A DNA stretch of 13,080 nucleotides from Synura sp. LO234KE (taxonomy: Eukaryota > Sar > Synurophyceae > Synurales > Mallomonadaceae): contig VKHC01000053.1 in NCBI GenBank assembly GCA_015143735.1, forward strand, positions 2,054-15,133, given 5' to 3'. The notes under the pieces were generated by a model. That model was given only the letters and a program-made list of their open reading frames with translations. It made no database searches and was not told where the DNA came from. Every line of letters begins with the position of its first letter. Positions within the stretch are counted from its first letter, which is position 1. The translations under genes and the position numbers were made by a program. Shown here piece after piece: positions 1-9,200 of the stretch.

Positions 1-483
1 GCATTCGCCCCCCTCCCCCACTCGGTCACGGCGCTTGCTAGTTGGTACATGGGGCTCCTAGTTATTAGGCATCCGTGTGCTTCTAATTAAGATGAATGAT
101 TATCGGAAGGAAAAAAGTAGACCGCAGCGCTCCAATCCTGTTTAAGTTACGGGGCTCCTTTAAGATCGGATCCCAGAGGTCAACCACACCGAAGTCGCGC
201 GGTGGAATGTAGGCCCCCCACCCGGCAGACGAGATGGCATGCCGAAATCATTCCAGAAGGAGGTTGCAGCTGAATTCTGTAGCGGGAATCGACCAAGCCG
301 TTTCTTAGAGATGAAAAACTATTCTGCCCTCTGCCTAGTCTTGAACCGGTCAAAATTGTTAGGGACTCACAGGGTCTGCCGCTCTGCCTTCTTTCACGTG
401 ATACACGCACCGAGGCGGTGTCTAATATGGACATATGGACTTCATGAACATCTTTACACGGGTCTTCTCTACTTTCCTGGCAG
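1..483. other. Unassigned left edge, possibly upstream exons/intron of the plus-strand gene
   Basis: I see no recognisable gene here. On the plus strand one frame stays open from about 165 to 505, and its first part (165-310) has a protein-like composition; it could be an exon following the acceptor-like CTTTAAG at 158-164. The stretch 430-483 is pyrimidine-rich and ends in CTTTCCTGGCAG, which looks like an intron 3' end feeding the exon proposed at 484. No promoter or start codon can be placed with confidence. Confidence 0.2.
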
Positions 484-1545
484 CCTCGGCCACGGCACAA
501 CCTAAGCGCTCCAAGCTTAATAGTGAATGATAGCGGGGAAGCGGTGCACCAAGTGGCGGTGGGAGAAAACGGAGAAACGTGACGCCGGCATCATTCAGGT
601 AACGACTACGTTGGACGATCAACTCAGAGCTGTGCACTTTTTGGCCAAAGTCCGGGGGAAACCCTCGATTGGCCCCAAGGCCTGGACGTTTGGCGCCACT
701 ATCGGGGACTGGAGGTCTATTAATTTTGCTTAGTTCAAATCTATCCGCCAGCGGTGACTTGTTGACCGTTTTGGATCATCACATGCCCCGATAAACTCGT
801 AAGGGAAACGCGCCTAGATTGAGCCTGCCCGGAAACAAGCTAATTGGCAACTTTCTTTTACTTTCATGATCACTCGTTCTGTTTCTCGTCCGAACGGCTC
901 AGACTCCCCCTCTCCACTCACCAGGGCCACTCTTCAGTGCTCACTTTGCCCACTTCCATATTCCGGGCTACAAAGGGTCTTCACCTCTCAAATTGCTCTG
1001 ACAATCACAGATAACAGTCAAAAAGATAGCAACTTCGGTGCGACAGAAGTTTCTGTGGGTGGACCTCTGGGGAACAGGTATACCAGACAATCGAGATATG
1101 GCCCCACGAGTTGAGACAAACGTCGTGCAAATGTACGGCGGTATTCTGGCGGCTCCAACACACCTCTTTTGAATGGAAGTGAAGGAGGAGCGTCCCCCTA
1201 CTGAATAAAGTCGGGTCTTCCGTCCTGCTCCTAAACGTTCTCCGGAAAGTGTGAAACACCCAAGTAATGAGGAACATCACAAAGGAACAGTCAAAATTAC
1301 TTGACGGCTTGAGCGTTCGAAACGGGATGGAACCCAAGGTAGCGCTAGGTGGAGGGGTCGATGTAATATTATAATTCACCTTGTTGCGACAGATGTGATT
1401 TAACCACATGTTTGAAGAAATGGTCGTGGGTAGATAATGAGTAACTCGTTGCGGGGGAAGACAGAGTCTAGGTATGATCAAATTTGTACTGGAGGGGATG
1501 TTGACACCTTCGTTATTGTCTGTCAGTGGGATTGCGAACGACTAG
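484..1545 (+). CDS. Probable multi-exon plus-strand gene, product not recognised (5' end not located)
   Basis: A phase-consistent exon chain can be drawn: 484-578, 628-687 (or to 714), 734-767, 818-1077, 1211-1250, 1291-1362 and 1465-1545, ending at TAG 1543-1545. The first exon reads as a beta-rich segment (SLIVNDSGEAVHQVAVGENG), and the 818-1077 exon contains QIALTITDNSQKD and EVSVGGPLGN, which are also beta-like. No family was recognised. The implied introns are short (40-133 nt). At several places another frame looks equally protein-like, for example 1011-1132 and 1473-1560, so individual exons may be wrong. The gene would run toward the minus-strand gene ending at 2250, giving a convergent pair. 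The chain is inference from open frames and GT/AG sites only. Confidence 0.3.
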
Positions 1546-2249
1546 GACAATGCCTGGTGCAGTAGCATTTGAGTTTTGGCCATTATTCCGGAAATAAGAA
1601 TATCGGAATATGGGATAGAAATAGATGAAATTCAATTTTCGGTATTGTGAGTTCAGTTGAGGATCTCCCTTGTTGAAGAACATCATCTTAAAGATAGATG
1701 CTTCTAGGATGGAGTCCTTCATGTACAAAGGAGATTTCGAGAGGTGTTGTGAATGACGAACGTGTAGTGGGAAGTCGATGGGAGATATGCCCATCACATG
1801 GTATCGACAATGTAAACTTGGTGCCGCTTGATGTGGAAGTTGGTTTATGGGACGACGATGATCAGCGTCCAGCGTAGAAAAAATTGTTACTGCCTCCTAC
1901 TGTTGTCAAAATGCATCTTGGTTATTGTAGTATCTTAAGTCAGGAGAACAATTGTTGTTGATGAAACCAAACTTAATTAGTACTGGTAAAAGAAGATGAA
2001 ATTCAATTACCTTATTTAGTAATGAAATGAAAAATTTAGTATGAATGATGGGACTAGAGTAAAGGTGACGGATGGACTGGAAAACCTAGTAAATATGATG
2101 TTTCTCTTCCTAACAGGAGGGTTCTTTAGGTTGCTTCTTTCACTCACCTTGAAGTATTATTATCTGATTTTTCTGCTGCCCATAAAAATTAATTAAGTTT
2201 AGATTTTTGAGAAATCAAAAGACTTCATTCATAGTTTATACAAAATTTA
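1546..2249. other. Convergent intergenic spacer / 3' untranslated region
   Basis: From about 1880 the sequence becomes strongly AT-rich (many TTAATT, AAATTT and ATGAAA runs), as expected for 3' UTR and spacer between convergent genes. No AATAAA is obvious just past the minus-strand stop at 2250. An open plus frame of about 60 codons (ATG at 1698, TAG at 1875-1877, ending in an Asp-rich WDDDDQRPA) lies inside and could be a last exon of the plus-strand gene. It has no other support. Confidence 0.45.
1623..2008 (+). repeat. Two copies of a 15-nt direct repeat
   Basis: AGATGAAATTCAATT occurs exactly at 1623-1637 and again at 1994-2008, 371 nt apart, both in AT-rich sequence of the convergent spacer. 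The flanks do not match, so there is no sign of a larger duplicated unit. It may be chance in AT-rich DNA. Confidence 0.5.
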
Positions 2250-3239
2250 CTATAGCTCAAAACTGTGATCAGAACTCTCCTCCTCCCCCTCTTCATCATC
2301 CTGTATTTTCTCCAACTCTGGCGGAGGCTCCAGACCCATAGGGTTGTCGAACATCTCCTCAACCGAATCATGCACTGACCCAACAAAAGGGACATCATTC
2401 GTTCTTAAATCCCTTTCTGCGTGCCTTCGCCGGAAACTCGTTCCAACTTTCTCGCTGATCCATTCGTGCGCCTTCCCTTTCTTCCGCTTGGCCTCGCGCG
2501 GCACCCCTAACTTGTCCCCATAGAGCCAGCATCTTCGATAGGAACAATAATCATCTTTGTCTCGTTCATGTCCTTTCTCCCCCTTGTTGTTGAAAGCCTT
2601 CACTCCAGCCTAGAGTGATTACATAACCGTTGGTTACTACAAACAAGAAAGCACACGCGGGTCATTCCCAATTACCTCGACTGCGTTCTTCAGGACATTG
2701 CGTTCCAGCAGTTTAGAAAGTGGCGATTCTTTCTTTTTCTTTAGAAAACGTGACAGAATAAAAGTAAAAATGGCAATTCCAAAGTCGCCACACTAATACT
2801 TTAGAAATACCTCTTCTGTTTCTGCAGCTTCCTTCATCTCATCCAATACTTTGGAATCAGCGTGGTCGTGCGCATCCATTTGCCTTACAGCCTTTTTATA
2901 GCGATTCTTTTCACGTTGTCGACGAGACATAGATGATAGCGCATCATTCTTTAGCAAGCCCTCCTGTGATGGATAGGACATAGATACGAAACAAAAAGTA
3001 GAATAGGATTTCGATAGATCTCTGAATAGCCAGCGGAAACCCGTAAAGAGGCGCAACAGTGGGAGTAGCTAACAATCTCTGCCTATTATACTAACCTCAA
3101 TTATCTTAGATATTACTTCCATTTGAGAAGGCTCTTCCACGTCGCGGATGCGAGCCATTGACTCATACCAATCCTTAAATGTGGCTAGATTAACGTCCGT
3201 TACTCGGCCGTTATTCAAAGAGCTTAGAATGACAGCCAC
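2250..3239 (-). other. C-terminal exons: charged helical tail with acidic terminus
   Basis: Five in-phase exons (3239-3096, 2963-2811, 2738-2676, 2609-2250) finish the large minus-strand protein; all junctions fall in phase 0. The segment runs from a predicted helical stretch with TFKDWYESMARIRDVEE, through a highly basic part (MSRRQREKNRYKKAVRQ), a KKKESPLSKLLERN segment and REAKRKKGKAHEWI, to an acidic terminus (IQDDEEGEEESSDHSFEL) before TAG. Alternating basic and acidic blocks suggest a coiled, protein-binding tail; this is inference. A VEEMFDN motif at 2343-2363 echoes one much earlier in the same protein. Confidence 0.8.
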
Positions 3240-6200
3240 CTAAATTAAAAAAGTAGGACGAAAAAAATTACATGCCACAGGTCACGGAAAGCGCTGAGTA
3301 GCTTTACCTGGCTTTCGCTAAGTACACCGCCGATACCTGGAAGAGCCGCATTTTGCAAATATTCCGCCATCGCTTTCGAACTCAGCCAGCCTTCAAGTTG
3401 CCGTGCTATGTTCAGGCGGCGGGATCGATCGCGAGCGCGTTCAGCCTTCGAGCCCACCTGGGAAGCACCTTCTCTCGTGAGTTGTGCTTGACCCTTAACC
3501 ACCGGCTTTGATCCACTTCCTGATATTAGCTCATTAACAAACTCAAATGGCGCCATGAGTATGGGTAGAAATGTGCCTCCAGTATCTTGGGCAGTAACTG
3601 CTCGGCCCCCTCGTTTACCCCCATCCCCCTCGTCCCCATCGTCGTCGGACTTCGCTCCCTCCATCTCATTTGCATCGTTGGCACTCGACGCTGTTCCCAC
3701 CCCAGCCCATGACATTACGTCGGAGGCGAAACTATAGAGTTCTCCGCGCTCTATCCTCTCCAGCTTCTTCCTATACTCCTCCATAACAGTGTTAAGCTCT
3801 TGCTGGTAGGGCCGCGTGAGCTCCAACAATCTCAGAAATACGCGACTGGCTTCATCCTACGGTCATGTTTTAAAGTTGAAATATGAGAGCTCCAATCACA
3901 TTGAATAGTTTGGATCGATCTCACCTCCACTCCCAAACGTTTTCTTTTCTGTTTCGCCAAAGCGGACAGAGCGCTCACGAAGGACCGAATCAAATGCACC
4001 CTGTACGAGAATATATGACCTTTGATTCCATATCGGTGCGTACGATCCCTTACCGGCAGGTTTCGTTCCACGCTGTCGACAGGAATACGCTTGGATTCGG
4101 TAGAAGCGATGTTGGCATACTGTTTATATAACGAACTACGTTCAGGCCTTTCTCGTCTTTCGGTTTCCCATCCAAGGCAGTGGACAACACGTTGGTTAAA
4201 CACTTAAACACGTTGCCGTCGGATACGTAACTCAGACGACCTTCGTACCCAATATCGACACCTATATCGGGACAGATTGCCACACAACTTTAAATATAAT
4301 GAACAAATCCAGTTAAGTAGAAGTGAACATTACCTTTTGTCGTAAGATTCACAAGAGCAGCATTCGCAGGAACGAAAAAATTTCCTAGAGCATCGGGCGC
4401 CCCGGAGGCGAGCTTGAGTGAGCTCTGGTGCAGAACAAAATCCCAGTTAATTTTATTTATCTCGTCCTGAATTTCCCTCATGTTGTCAGTTGGGTGAGAG
4501 CTCCCCATCATCCTGTCATTCAAGTGAGGTAGGCATCATCGAGAGTATCGCATTATATATGCCGACAAAAGGACAGTAAGCGAAGGAGACCCACATGAGC
4601 TCCTCCACAGCCGATAAGTCCCTAACTTCTTCGTCGGCACTGACCTCCAGGCTAAAGCCAACAGAGGTAATCTACGAGAAAATCATGACATAGATATGTA
4701 ATCTCGAATCTACACACTTACACGGCACGGCAACAAGTTTTGCTTGTACGCTTTCTTGAAGAATTCCTTTAATTTCTGCCCGCGATAGTAAACCTCCGTC
4801 GACCGAGCAAGATTGAAGATTTCCCGGCCCTTAGACACGTCGAATTTCTGATACAGCAGTGTAGGAAGTTTAGTGAGACATACTAGAACAACAGATTTTG
4901 AATCCAACATGCTATTTCTATTTCGCCCCCATCACTTACGCCCCCCTTGTAGTCGATTTCGATGTAACGGTTCAGAAGGCATATCGGCCAAAAAGACTGT
5001 TCTTCGTCACCATCCTCCTGGAAGTCTTCGGCCAATCCATGACAACGAGTCATGGAAAGCCTTACGTCGCCGGAGCTGCAAAAATACAGCAGGTAAGCAT
5101 AGAGGCCGAAATACTTGTGTAAGCGAAAGTACAGTTAGGCACCTCGAGAATTCTCCTTTGGCCTCTGACCCTAACGGATATTGCAGACAGCCGTATGAAT
5201 ACAATAGTAAAAAATATTATTTAAAAATGACTAGGTTCCGTACACATTCGTCGTCGGTCCAAGATCGATCTCTCCACTCCAGCTGCAGTTGTACCCCATG
5301 TATCCACTAAAAGTATACAAAGTAATTTAAAAGAAATATACCAGCATGACCTGACTTCAGGGATGAGATACTAACAAGTACCGCTTCGTACCAAACATTG
5401 TCGCTCTATATGACGCCGCGTCGTTTACAGGTCGGAGCTGTAGCTTGATATCCGGAAAGGGAAGAGATTCCAAATCACTTAGACCGAATCCCTCTTCGTT
5501 CCCGAACATCTCCTCGACCGTTCCCTTGTCTTTAGGCAGTACTGAGATCAACTTCTCGATCCCCACGACATAGAGCCTTTACGTTCGGCAGAGACCAGAG
5601 AGATGAGATAAGCAAGGTATGAAGAAAGATCATGCAAAGAGCCTACTTTTCAAGAACTTGGAAGGGGTGGCTCGCAACAATAACGCTCTTTTCCTCATTA
5701 GGATCGCTGGCGGCGGAGACATGAATTCCGCGCAGAATCTTAATCTGGGAAGTTGAGATCAAATGCATCTCCGCCTTTTCTTGGGCCCCAAAACTCCTGC
5801 CAAACATTCCGTTGCTTGCGTCGACCTTTCCATTCACCCCTACAGTTCTCGCCACATTATTGCCGCCCCTGTTTTCCCTAGTCGAGCTCATCACCGATGC
5901 GCGCGGTTGCTGTGGAGGTCGCTTCGCTTGTTTCGGCTCCCTGTTACTTGGCGGGGGCTCGTCCGAAAACAGACATAAACGCAGCGTCATCTCGCCGATA
6001 TAACGGTGAGGATACCTGCGACAGGTTTCCGTTGGATACAAGATGTGGTTGACACTGATCAACCATGTACCTACCAATTTTTATCGGATTCATCGTACGA
6101 GAGGTCTGAATTCTTGACAACTATTTCCACTACTTTCTCGTCGCTCGTGGGCTCTGGATCAAACGAATAGAAAGGGAACGGAATAGTGCAATAGAACCAC

Positions 6201-9200
6201 TCACCACATACCTTTCAGTGCCCTATCATTCTTCCATTTCTGCTTGAAAAGTGCAAAAGATTTCCGTGCAGTCGCAGGATTGTTTTCGCCTAAGTTATTT
6301 TCTATTCGGAGTATGACAATGAGGAACAGGGATGAGAAAATGAAAATAGGACCCGCAAGAGAATAAGGAGACGCACCAAGCGGTCCCTCCTTCACAAGCT
6401 TGGAGCCGAGCCACAACTTAAAATAATTCGCACATGAGCTCCTGACCATGATTCGAACCGAGGGCTCATCGAACACATCTGTGGGCTCCTCGGTCGTATA
6501 ATCCTTTTCCTCAATAGAACTTTTGGAGCTCAGCAGCATCATGGACCCCATCGCGGAGGATTTACGGGAGGAGGATTTGTCGAAGGATAACATCAGTCTT
6601 CGGGCGGGGGAATAAGAATAGAACATGGGAAACTCTTGTGACACTGTGAACCTCCATCCTGTGTTGGCCGACGATTGAACAAAATCATTTATCACAGCCT
6701 CGAATAAGAACACCTATGACGCATACCGGTGAGCTGAAGCACCGATGCGACTGCACCACGGTCAGTTAAAGTCGAGGCGTGGGCCAAGCTCTTCGGACTT
6801 TGCTAATGGAAAAACTATCAATCACGAATTTCACAACAATGCTCCAGGTAGCGACGTACATTATGTTTCAGGTCACGGCCATTATCAACTTCAGGTTGAT
6901 CATCCCAGGCTAGATTGCGGCCTCTATCAATTTGCACCACGTGAGCTCTGCCAGTGATAGTGAGTAAAGTTAACTCTCCTCCTGCAAATCTGACCACGTC
7001 ACAATCGACATTTAGTGCGGGCATCCGGTTGCTGTCTAGTCGAAATTTTTAATCACCTGAATTTCACAGCAGCCGAAAAGGCTTGAGACGGTTTTCGAGG
7101 CTGGTAACACACTCTGAGCTAAGTGCAACCGAGAGCGAAAGCAACGAAAAATGAGATTCTGAATGACAGACTAATGCAGCAGTTACAAATACTATTGAAT
7201 GTATGCACCTTACGACTTTTCCGCGGGGGAATGAGAAGTGCTCGAGGTTCAATTGTGATTCCTCGTGAAGCCAAGACATCGTCAAGCTGTCCTACCGTGG
7301 TCCCCCTCGGTAACTACAGTTACCCGTGAAAGGCCCATCAAAATAATAGCAAAACTAAGTTCGAAGAAGTTCACCTCGCCAATGCACTGCACCAGAATAG
7401 GTTTCTCGGTTGGGTTGTAAAGTAGACAGTCTCGAATGGTCCCTACAAATCAAACAGTGAGGTAACGAGGTATTCAGTTATACTTAACAACAAAGAGGTG
7501 GAGTGTGCGTGGTAACAAGTACCTGTCTCCAGGGCATCTCGGAGAGCAGCTGATGTTGAAACGTGGCATCGAGTCAGTGCAAAATGGCTAGGAGTTAAAC
7601 GTGGTGTTTCATATACCGATATCCGGCGGGTTGTATTCCCGATAACGGTGTTTCCTTCCCCCGTACTTGTATTCGTCCGTCCCTACACATGGATGTTTAC
7701 TAACTTCAGCATGAACGTTTCTGCCCAACTTACATGATATCGAACTCCGTCGGTCCGCGGCATTGGGCACCATCATCTCCGCTAATGAGAGGTCAAGTTG
7801 CAATGAATAGAATGGAGAAAGTCCTCACTGTATATATCATATTGTCTAGTACCGTACATACGTCTTACCGTTGCCCTGATCGAGGAAAAATTCGTCTCCA
7901 GGGTCTGTGAGTAGCAGCAAACATACGATAAATAAATTCCGAGCAAAAGAATTGGTCAACCCAATGCAGAATGGTAACGATAACCAGAGGCTTACTCGCA
8001 GCGGAATCAGCTGTTGCAATCACACCAACGTTCCCGAAGTCAATTGTTTTTATGTCACATCCTAATTTGTCTTGGAGACAGAGTTCCGGCCTGACGCCGT
8101 AGCCTTCGACGGTTATATTTCTGGGACATGGGCATGATATTACTATTAGTTCATACGATTTGAGATCATTCTGTGTACTGGGACCAGTGATACTCACATT
8201 ATCTGAGAATCGTCGATAATGAACGGAATTTGAGAGGAATACTCTCGGAGCTGAGGAAAAATCCAAGAGGGGAAAGATTAGCCGGAGGGTTGAAAAATAA
8301 AGCAATTCCGATTGCTACAAACGCACTTGAACCGGCGAGAATATGATGCGGAAGTCGAAGCTGTAACCCGGGTAGATCAAAAGTGCATCTTGGTCGGCAG
8401 CAATTTCTGGTCGAGTATCTGATATACCATACTTTTTATTCCTTATCTCTTGCGTAGTGACACCATTAGACAGGGACGACGGCGGCCAGAAATGGACCCG
8501 GAAAGAGGGTTCTCTCTTGTGCAAACATCTTACGGTTACACATCAGAAGTGGACTTTTGTCACGGACAACAAGTAGGGAATCAATTGATGGACAGACAAA
8601 CCTGATTTTCACAGCTTTGTTAGTTTTATTTCTGCAAGTCAGAACAATCTCCTCCTGAACTACTCCTTGCATAAGTGGTAAAAAGCATCCCCTATATACC
8701 AACTCCAAATTAGACATGAAATGAATATGATGCGAATAAAATGCGTTGCCAAAACATGTGCTGGAGCTCAGGCGACGTGACTCACCCAAAGTTGTGCCGA
8801 AGGAAAGAGAAGTCGATATTCATCCCACTATACGGGCTATTATCCTTGACCTAGTTCAAGAAGCACAGTTTCGAGACGAAAATAGATTAGAGATGAAGTC
8901 AAATGTTCTCAACGCATAATCACATTCAGGCGATGGTGGTGCTCCCTGGGTCTTCTGACGACCACGGTCCCATTTTCATCTCCTACAGATACGCAGCAAT
9001 ATTACGATACGCCAGTCGATTGCAAAACTTAAGTCATTTATCGAAACCACTTTAAAATGTTCCCTGCAATATCCCAAGGAAATACGAGCATGGCTCTTAC
9101 CGGACACGAGACACAGCTCGCTGCCGGCCATGCAAATTATCGGTGCGTCATGATAAATGGAGCCCTTAGAGTAACCCTGACAGACAGCGCGAAGTTATTC

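Noticed and set aside
1005-1481. 158-codon open frame on the minus strand
   Set aside because: The composition is unlike the neighbouring coding exons (Ser/Thr/His/Cys-rich with scattered aromatics), it has no motif, and it overlaps more plausible plus-strand exons; treated as a chance open frame.
1661-1825. Frame with a single internal TGA (1754), considered as selenocysteine or stop reassignment
   Set aside because: TGA also appears at 1658 and 1826 in the same frame, no other gene here needs TGA readthrough, and competing frames are equally open.
4100-4140. A 20-nt intron (GTAGTT...AACAG) joining two frames within 4261-4054
   Set aside because: Only the unspliced frame continues in phase to the two following exons, so the 20-nt intron is not needed.
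4873-5310. 145-codon open frame on the plus strand
   Set aside because: It is antisense to several in-phase minus-strand exons (5306-4940 and part of 4847-4722) and has no recognisable motif.
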